DNA of 64,000 bases from Anodontia alba (Eukaryota; Mollusca; Bivalvia; Lucinida; Lucinidae), in contig OZ024835.1 of NCBI GenBank assembly GCA_964016985.1, positions 60,476,714 to 60,540,713 of the forward strand, written 5' to 3'. The position numbers and the translations under genes are program-made. Positions within the stretch are counted from its first letter, which is position 1; every line of letters starts with the position of its first letter. Shown piece after piece: positions 9,750-20,123 of this stretch. The notes beneath the pieces are model-generated. The model made no database searches. It was not told where the DNA came from and worked only from the letters and a program-made list of their open reading frames with translations.

Positions 9750-10600
9750 TATTCCAGCGGTTTTTTAGACACATCGAGAAGTAGTAAAATGGACTTCTTT
9801 AAAAAACAAATGTGGCAGTATGGTAAATACTTACGGTGTACGAATATTAACGTTATATACGGTAGCCGCCACCAGTCAATACTTAACCACGCCCATATGT
9901 TAAACGGTTCATTTTCCTTAGACAAACACTACCAGTTTACCTTTAAAATATTCAGGTAAAAATTAGAATGCTTTGGTTTTCGTCTAACCTTTATATCGTT
10001 TGATTTTTTCACCTGTAACTTTGATTTCACTTTTCATTTTCCACTTCTGTGGATGTCACTTCGGCCATAAAGAATCGGCCATAAAAAAGGCAACATTTGT
10101 TGCCCCTTCAAGGAAATTAGATACCCTTTCAGTCGATGGAAGGGTGTGGGGGAACTCTCTGAAACAGTTTCTGTCTCCCTTCTCAAAAAGAAGTCACAAG
10201 AAAATGTCTCATTTTAAAAACTGGCAGAAAATCTACCAAGGTTATCCATTAGTCTAAATACTGTATATTCTGAAGTAAGGACGTACAAAAGCACTTTTTA
10301 GATGTCTATATCTAACGTTTCTGTGAGCTGACAGCAAAGCTATGATCTAACTGCATGTGCATGCATGTACAAGCAGATCCTGACTATTGCTTTCCGCATA
10401 TGTATCGAAGTTCCGTTTGCACATGGAACGGCTTATGCAGCATAACCTTTATATTTTACAGGAAATACTATATATACAAAGAAAACCCTCTTGACATTTA
10501 AAAGCAGGGCAATAAAAGAAAACAGCACATCAATTTGCCAATTCATTTACAAGTAAGTGAATGATTGTCCATGTAGGCTATAAACCCTTATAGTTGAGGC
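9750..10600. other. Intronic sequence, no gene seen
   Basis: Open frames of 60-85 codons occur (for example 10000-10257), but none resembles a known domain and none fits the BMP reading frame. No repeat was recognised. Confidence 0.4.
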
Positions 10601-10638
10601 ATATTTCCACACTCCGCACTGCATTTACACAAAAAATA

Positions 10639-10745
10639 CCCAGTCAGCATTCTATGTAAATCTATATCGGGCCGTCATCGGCCCGTCAGGGTAGCTGACG
10701 GGCCGATGACGGCCTGATATAGATTTACGTAGAATGTTGGCTGGG
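10639..10745. mobile_element. Family H palindromic MITE, copy 1, TA-flanked
   Basis: About 50-bp arms run from CCCAGTCAGCATTCT to its inverse AGAATGTTGGCTGGG, with a GGCCCGTCAGGGTAGCTGACGGGCC centre. TA occurs on both sides (10637-10638 and 10746-10747), consistent with a TA target duplication. A second copy is at 29252-29358. Confidence 0.8.
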
Positions 10746-11501
10746 TAACTCCATACTGCATATTCACTGAATATTACACCGTGCAATATTTACATTAAAA
10801 ATACTCCTTATAGCATTTACACTGAATATTACCCCGTACCATATTTACACTGCAAATTACTTCGTTCCGAATTTACACAAAATATTACTCCGTTCAGTAT
10901 TTACACTAAATATAACGACGTACTGTACTTACACTAAATATTACTCCGAACCGTATTTAAATTAAATATCACCCGGTTCTATATTCACTACATATTACTC
11001 CATACAGCATTTACACTAAATACTACTCCGTAAATTATGTACATTAAATGATACTCCGTACCGTATCTACACAAAATATTACTCCGTAACAAATTTACAC
11101 TGAAAATATTACCCTGTATAGTATTAACACTAAATAGTACCACGTACCTTGTCTAAACTAAGTATTGCTCTGTGCTGTACTAACACTAAATATCCGTGCC
11201 GTATCAACACTAATATTACACAGTACCGTGTCTACACTAAATATTATGCAGTATCGTGTCTACACTAAATATTACTCCTTACCGTGTCTACACTAATTTT
11301 TATTCTACAGTACCGTGTCTGCACTAAATACTACTTCGTATTGTATCTACACTAAATATTTCTCCGCACCGTGTCTACACTAAATATTATACAGTACCGG
11401 ATCTACACTAAATATTACTTCGCACTGTATGTACACTAAATGTTACTCCGTATCTTGTCTACACTAAATACTACTCTGTACCGTGCCTACACTAAGTGAC
11501 T

Positions 11502-11765
11502 GATTGTGTTGGGGTTTAACGACACGTCAACCCTTGAGGGTCATTTTGTGTCATCTCCCAGAGAAAGGGAGAAAAGAGATAGAATAGATAATAGAGGAGA
11601 TGAAAGACAGAGATAGGGAAGAAAGAGGGAAATGAAAGAAAGTGAATGAACAGAAGAAATAACAACATCCCCCCTTTACCATTACCTGCTGCAAGGACAG
11701 TAGACCTTGCACAGCTGTTTGCCAATATCAGTTGGACGCCTTCGCCTCACCCAATCACCCCCGTG
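11502..11765 (+). repeat. Family G dispersed repeat, copy 1
   Basis: It runs from TGATTGTGTTGGGGTTTAACGACACGTCAACCC through purine-rich GAGAAAGGGAG...GAAATGAAAG to GCCAATATCAGTTGGACGCC and TCACCCAATCAC. It recurs at 24715-25014 and 28384-28890. The start resembles SINE 3' domains (GTTTAACG...GGGTCAT), so a SINE is possible, but no polymerase III boxes were recognised. It is inserted in the minisatellite. Confidence 0.7.
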
Positions 11766-12715
11766 TCGACACTAAATATTACTACGTACTGTGTTTACCC
11801 TTTATATCTATCCGTACCGTGTCTATAGACCCACCATAACCCTATACCGTATTTATTCTATGCAGTATTTATTCTATGCAGTATTTACACTAAATATTAC
11901 TCCCTAATACGGTAAACTTAATATTACCCCGTTCCGTATTTACACTTGATATTACCCCATACAATATTTACACTTAATATTACTCCATACAGTGTTTTAC
12001 ATTAAATAATACTCGTGTTTACACTTAATTTTACCATGTGCCATATTTTCACTAAATACTACCCTGTACAGCATTTACACTAAATATTACTCTGTACAAT
12101 GTCTTTATTTCTAATTGCTCTGTACTCTATTTACTCTAAACATTACTCTGTGCCGTGTCTGCACTATATATCACACCGTATAGTGTCTACACGAAATATT
12201 ACATAGTACTGTATCTACACTAAATATTACTTTGTACTGTATCTACACTAAATATTATTTTGTACTGAATCTACACCAACTATAATTTCGTACTGTATAG
12301 GCACTTAATATTATAATGTTATTAAATGGATGTTTTCGAATTGGCCCTGTTGCATGTATGAAGGCAGTCGTATAGGCCTGCGGATTACTGTATTGGTCCA
12401 AGGCGAAGCCGAGGACTTGTACTCGTACTTGTTGCTTGCTTCACGGTGCAGTTAATTGCTGTATCCCCTAAATCCTTGTACCTTTCACGATTACATATAG
12501 TCCTCGTATAAAGCCCGGGCCAAAACCGTTTAGAAATCATGCCAAACATTGCATTGGTATGATGCAGACTGTTTGGCACATTTTAGAACAATAATTACTT
12601 AGTTAATTAATAATACCCCGCACTGTATTGACGCCAATTATTATTCTGCACTGTATTTACACTGAATATTATTCCGAACCGTGTTAACATGAATTATTGT
12701 GACGCACCGGTCTAA

Positions 12716-12768
12716 GCAATCAGTGTAGACCTGATCGGACGCCGATCTTGGTCTACACCGTTTGCTCA
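12716..12768. repeat. Family C palindrome, shortened
   Basis: GTGTAGACCTGATCGGACGCC is followed closely by GATCTTGGTCTACACCGTTTGC. The loop-proximal part of one arm is deleted. Confidence 0.6.
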
Positions 12769-13440
12769 AGCCTTTTTGTCCTACCATTAAGTTAAATACG
12801 GCATAGGGGCTTGAAGACAGCTGGGCAGCATTGTTTATCAAGACTGTTTACACTGATTCCTAAGCACCTGTATGAGAATAGACGTTCGCTGAAAACGCAC
12901 TGTGTTCAGATTTAACAAACGGTTTATAGAATCTGTTGATCCAAGAGCATGTTCCTTATGTCATATGCGAACAGCGAAAGCCTAGATCAGCTTGCGCATC
13001 CATTTTCTGGTAAGAGACTTTTCTGTTCGTCGATATACATGTATTCTACAGCGGCAATTGCTTCCGAAAGTAGAAAACAAAAGCTCCGATCTGACGCTAT
13101 TGACCTTCGCTGCCCTCATATTGCATAAGGGCCCTCTGCTTGCGTTGTGGATCAAACAGGCGGAAGAGACAGTGTGGCATTTCTCAAGAGTTGGCAGTAT
13201 TTTCGACAAACTTGCACGAATATGTAAAATATTTCTTTGATTTACGCTACTGATGTTGTACGAGTACATGACAAAGGTGCGTTATGTAAATCCGCATCTG
13301 AAATATGGCCTGTAGAAATTCTGACTGATGCGAACAGGACATATGTGGAATGAGAAAGTTCTTATCAGATTGCGCATCTGCTTCCACCTCGAACAGTTGC
13401 GGCTTAGCCCATTTAGTCTGGAAACGCCCATACGGGTAAT
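12769..13440. other. Intronic sequence, no gene seen
   Basis: Weak family D-like pieces (AGCGAAAGCCTAGATCAGCTTGCGCATCC at about 12972-13000) occur. The open frames on both strands (12982-13269) look non-coding. No BMP exon was recognised. Confidence 0.4.
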
Positions 13441-13446
13441 TGGCAA

Positions 13447-13508
13447 ACAGTGTAGACGATGATCAGACGCCGAAAAACGCGGCATGTGATCAGTCCCCAC
13501 CGTTTGCA
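13447..13508. repeat. Family C palindrome, degraded
   Basis: GGCAAACAGTGTAGACGATGATCAGACGCCG is followed by CGCGGCATGTGATCAGTCCCCACCGTTTGC. It is a recognisable arm pair with several mismatches. Confidence 0.6.
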
Positions 13509-13676
13509 ACTACTTTAGCCATTTTTCTCTCGGAATATCCTTATCACAAAGCCTGGTACCTACAACTGAAATTCGACTCTTTTATGGTGTAGGGGAGTTT
13601 ATTCGGCCTAAAATGCGTTAAGTGAAACTCAATTTTCTATAAGCTGATGATCCTTGGGAAAGCAAAAATAAAAACT

Positions 13677-13936
13677 GCGCTATATTCAAATATACTGAAA
13701 ATTTATCACCCAAACTGAATGTTTTCAGATAAAAGTTCGGATATTTTTCATAATTCTGCTCAAAAAAATAGATTGTGGGTACTCGTTAGAACCGCCTCGC
13801 CGAGGCGGTTCTAACGAGTATCACAATCTATGTTTTTGAGCAGAAATAAGAAAAATAATGTATACTCCCTGTAAACCCACGTTTTACTATATAAAAAATG
13901 GGGCTTAATGGGGTCAAAATAATATAGGTATGTGAT
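13677..13936. mobile_element. Family A MITE, copy 5, both ends eroded
   Basis: The body begins at GCTATATTCAAATATACTG, without the CATTACG end, and finishes with ATATAGGTATGTGATG, lacking part of TTTTCG. The central palindrome (about 13765-13832) is clear. The damaged ends suggest an immobile relic. Confidence 0.85.
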
Positions 13937-13982
13937 GGACTCATAGCACCTAACGTCAGTTGCAGTGAAGTCGAATAAAATA

Positions 13983-14363
13983 CAGGGACGGATTCAGATG
14001 GAGTTCGGGGAGTTTGGTCAACCCCACCCCTTCCCCTTTGATTCAAAAGTTTATTTTAATGGGAAATTTCTGATAAATTTGGGATCCCGTATTTACCCTA
14101 AATATTCACATATCTTACTTTCTACCTTATACTTCTCTTCAACAAGCTATTCCACTACCTATTAATATATGTAAAATCGCTGGATGGGTGGCAAACAGTA
14201 TAAACCCTGGTCAGCTGACCCGTTCTGTGCGTCAGATATGGACCTACACTGTTTGCTCAGGTCTGTCTTTCCGAATATGTAGGATAAGTACTGTAATATG
14301 GTCAAATCAAGCCCCAACCCCAACACCCCCCCCCCCCCCCCCCCATGAAATCGATCCGCCCCT
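13983..14363 (+). mobile_element. Family K MITE, copy 2
   Basis: It starts CAGGGACGGATTCAG and ends GATCCGCCCCTT, which form imperfect terminal inverted repeats. It includes GGGAAATTTCTGATAAATTTGGGATCCCGTATTTACCC, the C-type palindrome (about 14192-14258) and a poly-C tract (14326-14344). Confidence 0.7.
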
Positions 14364-14477
14364 TAAATGTCAATAATTTGCCCTTAAAAACAAGGAAGAA
14401 ATAAAAGAATGAAAATCGGCACATGTCTCGATTTTATGTAGACTCTTCAATGTCTGAAACTGGTCAATGAGTAGCAA

Positions 14478-14550
14478 TTAGTGTAGACCCTGATCAGACG
14501 CCGCGTTCTGTGACGTCTGACCTGGGTCTGCGTCGTTTGCTCAGGTCTGT
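14478..14550. repeat. Family C palindrome, stand-alone
   Basis: AGTGTAGACCCTGATCAGACGCCGCG...GACGTCTGACCTGGGTCTGCGTCGTTTGC, followed by CAGGTCTGTCTGTCCG as in family K. The outer K sequence is absent here. Confidence 0.7.
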
Positions 14551-14711
14551 CTGTCCGAAAACTTAGGGTAATTTTGGTAAAAGAATGGATGAAAGAGAAA
14601 ATAAATTTCTTGAATACATATGTATCTTCTCAAAGTAACTCATACAGGTGTGTGTTATTTTTATTCTGGAAACAACATATAAGGCGAAACGGCAGGAAAC
14701 GTACCTTTTGA

Positions 14712-14782
14712 CAGGTGCGCCCAGCGAAGTCTGATCAGAATCATTCGCGCAGTCTGATCAGAATCTTCACTGGGCGCATTTT
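14712..14782. repeat. Family D palindrome
   Basis: AGGTGCGCCCAGCGAAGTCTGATCAGAATC is followed by CGCGCAGTCTGATCAGAATCTTCACTGGGCGC, giving inverted outer arms (GCGCCCAG / CTGGGCGC) with a direct-repeat core. This is one of the clearer family D copies. Confidence 0.7.
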
Positions 14783-14985
14783 GGATAGCCGAGGGTACAA
14801 CGTTTCTTCATGCGGATAAAAAGCATTCTGGTGAGACTGCACGGAAGCACCGGCTGCTTTGAGTCTACGTTCGACGCACGTGTCTGGTTACTTTTTCGGA
14901 CGTTCCGGCCCATATGCTTAATATAATCATCAGTAATTTTGAAGTATGATTCAATAAATAGGAACAAGACACAGACCATGTTTCT

Positions 14986-15190
14986 TTAACCTTTACCGCT
15001 CTCTGGGAAGGTTCAGCAGATGAGAAAATGATGATTCTTTTCTTATTTTTTTCCCAGAAAATAGACTTTGATGTTTCATGCAGATTCCTTAGGAGACAAT
15101 TTGCATGACCTGTCAAAGCCTATTTTCTGAGAAAAAAAAAATATTTCAAAATGTCGTCTGCTGAAATTGTTGCCCTGCATGCTAAAGGTG
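14986..15190. repeat. Family J foldback MITE, copy 3
   Basis: The left end CTTTACCGCTCTCTGGGAAGGTTCAGCAGATGA and right end GTCGTCTGCTGAAATTGTTGCCC are inverted partners. The middle shares CCCAGAAAATAGACTTTGATGTTTCATGCAG with the other copies. Confidence 0.65.
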
Positions 15191-15725
15191 AAAGGGAGAT
15201 TTAATAGACGCATGTTATTTTAAGCGCTTTTGCAGATTTCCAGAATGAAGCATGGCAGATGATCATAGAGGAGGAAATGTAGAAACGCGTACTAAAAGTG
15301 TTTTTAAACGTTTTGCATACTTGGTAAATTTTCAGTAAACGACATTTAATACATGTAATAGATTTATTTTAATTGCCATTTGCTTCCGAATATATATATA
15401 TTTGATTTTTGTCACTGAAACGGTACGATCGCCAGTCACATTGTACTGACATCGGTGCAACCATAATGATTCAGTCAGAGCTCTTCCTCCTAATGTTGGG
15501 CGCCAAATTTTAGAAAGTCTTAGGTACACGAATGATCAGGCGGGGATCGAATCCGTAACCTGACACTCGTACTTGAACTGGTCGAATCTACTCATTTAGA
15601 ATATTCAGTACCCTGGTATGAGTATCCGACATGATACGAAACATGAGCAAAGGGTTCTTATGTCATACGTGAGAAACAAAGCCTGGATGAGCCTGCGCAT
15701 AGACGGATAACAAGAAATAACAAGA

Positions 15726-15728
<3 letters not shown>
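15191..15728. other. Intronic sequence, possible SINE scrap, no gene seen
   Basis: AATGATCAGGCGGGGATCGAATCCGTAACCTG (about 15530-15562) looks like a reversed tRNA-type B-box region. A minus-strand frame at 15402-15529 has a faint prodomain-like look but fails the splice-phase test and is not annotated. Confidence 0.4.

Positions 15729-15814
<86 letters not shown>
15729..15814. repeat. (CT)n microsatellite
   Basis: Long uninterrupted CT run between AAGAAATT and CATTTAATC. Confidence 0.97.
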
Positions 15815-15819
<5 letters not shown>

Positions 15820-16129
15820 ATCACTCATAGTCACTTTATCTCAACGTTTCGGTTATGCTACTCAATGTGTATACTATGTTGTTTTAGGAGATGACATTTA
15901 TAAGCCATGTGGCTTACTGTCAGATCCATATACCAAATCTCATTTATATGTAAAAGTATACAAGCTTGAAATAAAATAATGTTTAAACCACTTGAAGTCT
16001 CTGATCTGACCGCCGATGCGCAGACGGATCCATTTCGAGCCCAAAGGGTCGGGGACAACCACAGCTGTGGTGTTGCATGAGCCAAGCAATTAATGAAGAG
16101 TTATAACGACTGATCTCATAGCAACAAAT

Positions 16130-16360
16130 AAGGCGCTTTTTTCATCCGAAAAATGCTGATATCTTTCTTATTTCTTCACGAAAACATATGTTGTGGGTAC
16201 TCATTAGAAACGCCTCGGCGAGGCGCTTCTAATGAGTACCCACAACATATGTTTTTGTAGAGAAATAAGAAAAATATTATTTTGATACCCCCTCTTAACT
16301 GTAGCTATGTGATCTCCCTCCAAAGTTGAAGGAGACAGATCAACGGACAATATCACATAG
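16130..16360. mobile_element. Element with the shared hairpin core (family M)
   Basis: A near-perfect palindrome ACATATGTTGTGGGTACTC..GAGTACCCACAACATATGT (16186-16252) is bordered by TTCTTATTTCT on one side and AGAAATAAGAAAA on the other. The core resembles families A and B. The right flank TACCCC.CTCTTAACTGTAGCTATGTGAT resembles sequence inside the hAT-like copy at about 24318-24350. True ends were not located. Confidence 0.55.
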
Positions 16361-16387
16361 GCGTATCTAGCGCTCATTACGCAAATT

Positions 16388-16540
16388 ACAGCCGGCAGTC
16401 TGTAGCGCGTCTTCTGACGGAAGTTCGAATCCCAACTCGGCCACATAAGTTCCATGGAGATTGATCAGGAAATCATTTCTATAGTCATTCTCTCCCTTCC
16501 GTTGATTCAAGAAGGGCAGTTGTCAGTTTCTGGCGAAAAA
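16388..16540 (+). repeat. SINE fragment (+ strand)
   Basis: GAAGTTCGAATCCCAACTCGGCC holds a B-box-like AGTTCGAATCCC. The body CATGGAGATTGATCAGGAAATCATTTC, then TTGATTCAAGAAGGGCAGTTGTCAGTTTCTGGCG, matches the 6940 SINE family in opposite orientation. It is cut at the right by the family A MITE at 16547. Confidence 0.7.
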
Positions 16541-16546
16541 CTTTAT

Positions 16547-16824
16547 CATCATGAAAACATGCCTATATAATTTTGACCCCTTAAAGCCCACTTTTATACA
16601 GTAAAACTGGGGTTACAGGGATAGACATTATTTTTTCTTATTTCTGTTATAACACATAGATTGTGGGTACTCGTTTGAACCGCCTCGTCGGGGCGGTTCT
16701 ACGAGTACCCACAACTTATGTTTTGAGAGAAATATAAAAAAATATCAGAGTTTCTGTAACTGAAAATTTTCAGAATTTTTGGAGGTGAAATTTCTATATA
16801 GTTAAATAGCGTGTTTTCGTAATG
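16547..16824. mobile_element. Family A MITE, copy 6
   Basis: Ends are CATCATGAAAACATGCCTA and TAGCGTGTTTTCGTAATG. The palindrome arms are at about 16650-16725, with several substitutions. It is inserted into the SINE body, so it is younger than that SINE copy. Confidence 0.87.
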
Positions 16825-16951
16825 AAATAAAATTTACTGTTTGGATCTTTATACCAGTAAAACATCATACACTAATGATTTTCATTAAAACTGCTCCACT
16901 CGTTTGGGAGATTGCTATGATGGGTATCCGTATAATGTTTTTGTGAAAAAT

Positions 16952-17229
16952 CATTACGAAAACATGCCTATTCAAATATATAGAAAATTTCACCTCCAAA
17001 AACTGAAAATTTTCAGATAAAAAATCTGATATTTTTCATATTTCTGCTTAAAACATAGATTGTGGGTACTCGTTAGAACCGCCTCCTCGGTGAGGCGGTT
17101 CTAACGAGTACCCACAATCTATGTTTTGAGCAGAAATATGAAAAATAATGTATACCCCTGTAGACCCCAGTTTTACTATATAAAAGTGGGGTTTAAGGGG
17201 GTCAAAATTATATAGGTATGTTTTTGTGA
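16952..17229. mobile_element. Family A MITE, copy 7
   Basis: Starts CATTACGAAAACATGCCTA. The central palindrome (17053-17124) has a few extra bases at the loop. The right end is TATGTTTTTGTGA instead of ...CGTGATG. Only five bases separate it from copy 8. Confidence 0.87.
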
Positions 17230-17234
17230 AAACT

Positions 17235-17418
17235 CATTACGAAAACATGCCTTTACTGAAAATTTTACCACCTGAAAATGATAAAAAAAAATCAGATAAA
17301 ATATTCTGTTATTCTTCATACTTCTGCTCAAATCATAGATTGTGGGTACGCATTAGAACCGCCTCGGCGAGGAGATTCTCACGCGTACCCACACGAGGAG
17401 ATTCTCACGCGTACCCAC
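17235..17418. mobile_element. Family A MITE, copy 8, left part (split by LINE insertion)
   Basis: Canonical start CATTACGAAAACATGCC, left body and palindrome. The right arm is altered and its GAGGAGATTCTCACGCGTACCCAC block is duplicated (about 17371-17418). The copy stops at ACCCAC. The missing continuation AATCTATG... is found at 23279-23395, on the far side of the LINE. Confidence 0.8.
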
Positions 17419-17925
17419 GTACCGGCGGCATGGTAAAAGTATATATATATACAACAACGATATAAAACGTATATCCAGACAGCCTCACGGCGTTGATGCA
17501 ACGTCGTCGAAGTTGAAACCACGTTGTTTCTGCGCTGTGTGACTGCCGGGAAATATGCGAATACTTACCCGCTGTTTATATACCCACTGAATGGTTCAAT
17601 TTATCCTGTGTTTCTAGTTCGTTTTTTTTTTTTTTTTTCTTTCCTCTGGAATCAGAACGCATTTTTTTTTCCCTTTACGAAAACAAGTAATCAATTCACA
17701 CGCGAACTGGGTCACCGATGCAACCACGTGGTGTCTGCATAGCAATTTTCTTCAATGAAAACTCCAATGACCACACAAACCACAAGAAAAGCGTGCTGCC
17801 AACACGTGTCCTATATAGGCAGTCGGTGACCAGGAACGTTTGTAAATGATTACATGGTCACGCTCAAGGCATAGAACTTGTATATAATTGTGGAGGCAAG
17901 ATGTTTTAATTCTCAGACTCTTCCC

Positions 17926-18113
17926 ATTCTCTCTCTGTCTGTCTCTCTCTCTCCCTCTCTCTCTCTCCCTCTCTCTCTCTCTCCGTATGTCTATCTGTCT
18001 ATGTCTGTTTGTCTGTTTCTCTCTCTCTCTTTCCTCTCCTTATGTCTCCCTAACTACGTCTGTCTGTCTGTCTGTTTCTCTGTCTGTCTGTCTATCTGTC
18101 TCTCTCTCTTGTT
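17926..18113. repeat. CT/TG-rich compound microsatellite
   Basis: Mixed CTCT, CTGT and TATGTCT units. The serine/leucine-rich open frames across it in two phases are artefacts of the repeat. Confidence 0.9.
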
Positions 18114-19355
18114 AGATATATGATTTTTTGGCACTGGTATATAATCTAAAAATAACCAAGATATTTTCCGATGGGAGTACAAACTTCTAAAAAATAATAA
18201 ATTTCAAGACGCCTCAAATGCTACAAATATGGCAACCACAAGTGGACTGACAGCGTCGAATCGACATTGATCTGACGTGTTTTCGGCGCTGTCTGACCAC
18301 TTGGTTAGTGTACTGGTGTATCAGAACATCACACTTTTCTCATATTTAACTAGCGTTTATCTGAGCTTTGAATGAAGGTCTATATTGTTGGTAGTAAGTG
18401 TGAGCATATGTATGTGTATGCGTGTTTCGCTTAATATTTTTGTTTGACTTGACATGATGTTTTTTTTTTGTTGTTTTTTTTTTGTTGTTGTTTTTTTCCC
18501 CTATCTTTTTTATCGGACTTAACAACAGAACGGGATATATACTTGCTTGCGCGTGCTATTCACTACATATTAGTTTCTAAAATAAGACATCAGTTTTAGT
18601 GATGCTGCTATTACTGACATCGACGTCTACGCGCGGTCATTATGTTAATGGGTCTGATGCTGACTGTTTGTTGCCACAGTTATCGAGAGACAAGACAAAT
18701 TATATAATGAAACATTTGTTGGCTGTTGAGGTACTGGATGTGACGATGGTGTCCGCCACAGAGCACCAACGTTGACCTCGGCTATCGCCTTTGTCATCTG
18801 GCTTTCTTCGGTGGATACCACATCAAATCCGGTCCCTCACCAGTCAATATTTGTACAACAACACAAATTGCTTGTTATTACTTGCTTCTGTCATATAACT
18901 ATCACAAACTATCTTCAGTAAGACCTTTAAACAGTACAATTTGAAAGTGTAAAGTACATATTGATTAATGGTATGCTGTCGTACTGCCTATGATCAGAAC
19001 TTACTTGCCCTCGAATGATTAATGTATCATCGTACACATATTCTTAAAAAACGAATTATTTGTAATAGGTTACCTTGTAACACTGTTACCTTCTATTTGT
19101 GAAATACTCAACACTCACTTGCAAATTCGTCTACTATTTCCATAACTGTGAGTCCTATCCTCTTCCCAATAATGTAAAACAAACAAACATGTTTGTTGTT
19201 CTATTTATGTTTCCATTGTTTTTGTGTTTGCTGCTGGTGCTCCACGGGGAAAAGTATTTACACCTATACACTATTCACGCACATCAATCGTACGAGAAGA
19301 AAGACATATCCGTATGCTGCAGACTGTTTCGTTGTTTAACTGATTGTATAACATA

Positions 19356-20123
19356 ATGATTGAAATTCAGATCTACAGGATACGGATAGGACTACATTAT
19401 GGTCGTCAGCTTAAGATTAAAGGTATTGACTTTCTAAATTTATTTGAATTTTTAATAGTCATGTCATTATTGTTGATAGCGGGTATTGAACGCAATCCTG
19501 GTCCCTCATCCGAGGATTCTTATAGTTCAACAGAATCTAGTTCCTTCCTAGATAATTTAAACAGGAAAGGTAAATTTTCTATAGTCCATAATAATATCCA
19601 GAGTATTACAAACAAGGTTGATTTAATTAAATCTGAACTTGGCATGTTCGATATCATCAGTCTGACGGAAACCTGGCTGGACCATAGAACCTCATATGAC
19701 GATTTAAATATTAATGGGTTTAACTTATACCGACGTGACAGACCTGGTGATAATCATGGTGGAATCTGTGTTTATGCCAAACAAGACATTTATTCGCGTC
19801 GCAGATTTGATCTTGAGCTTCCTAATATTGAGTGTCTTTGGATAGAGGTATACACGCAGCACAGGAAAGCGCTAATTGGTACTTTCTATAGGCCTCCTAA
19901 TTCTGCTCCAGCAATCCTCACCTCTATAGAAGACTCTATAGGCATTGCTTTTGACAGCGGTGTAGAAAACATTCTTATCACCGGTGATTTTAATCTAGAT
20001 ATATTAAAAGCAGCTTCCAATAAAAAAATAGTTGATATATGCCAACATTACAATCTTGAGCAGCTTATTAACGAGCCTACACACTACACAGAAAACACGT
20101 CTTCTATAATAGATATTTTTTAA
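19356..20123 (+). pseudogene. LINE ORF: N-terminal 2A-like peptide plus APE endonuclease
   Basis: This is the endonuclease half of a non-LTR retrotransposon polyprotein; it would nick target DNA. The first ATG in the open frame is at 19356. A hydrophobic stretch (LIVMSLLLIAG) leads into GIERNPGP (19482-19505), which resembles the 2A ribosome-skipping motif DxExNPGP with Gly in place of Asp. The APE-type endonuclease follows: VHNNIQSITNK, SLTETWLD (Glu codon 19668-19670), GGICVYAK, GTFYRPPNS, and GDFNLD (19983 onward). The frame ends at TAA 20121-20123 in a T6 run. Reading continues one frame back with no stop into the RT frame, so a single base appears to be missing. Confidence 0.9.

Larger units (their letters stand above)
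10600..12315. repeat. Minisatellite, ~30-32 bp unit, interrupted by two elements
   Basis: Degenerate tandem units of the form TTTACACTAAATATTACTCCGTACCG or TCTACACTAAATATTAC repeat across about 1.7 kb. The array is split by the 107-bp palindrome at 10639-10745 and by the family G element at 11502-11765, which leave repeat units on both sides. A segment near 12320-12590 lacks the repeat, and it reappears briefly near 12610-12700. Confidence 0.85.

Noticed and set aside
10000..10257. 85-codon plus-strand frame as an exon or small gene
   Set aside because: No domain, no splice signals fitting the BMP gene, and opposite strand to it.
15402..15529. Minus-strand frame LSKI...ALTESLWLHR...VSVTKI as possible BMP exon 2
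   Set aside because: The conserved stretch before FDLS is missing. The only acceptor-like AG and the available GT donors are in phases that do not match exon 1 or the 4808-4959 exon. Part of the upstream sequence looks like SINE debris.
17878..18123. Overlapping Ser/Leu/Cys-rich frames
   Set aside because: Both are products of the CT/TG microsatellite in two phases.
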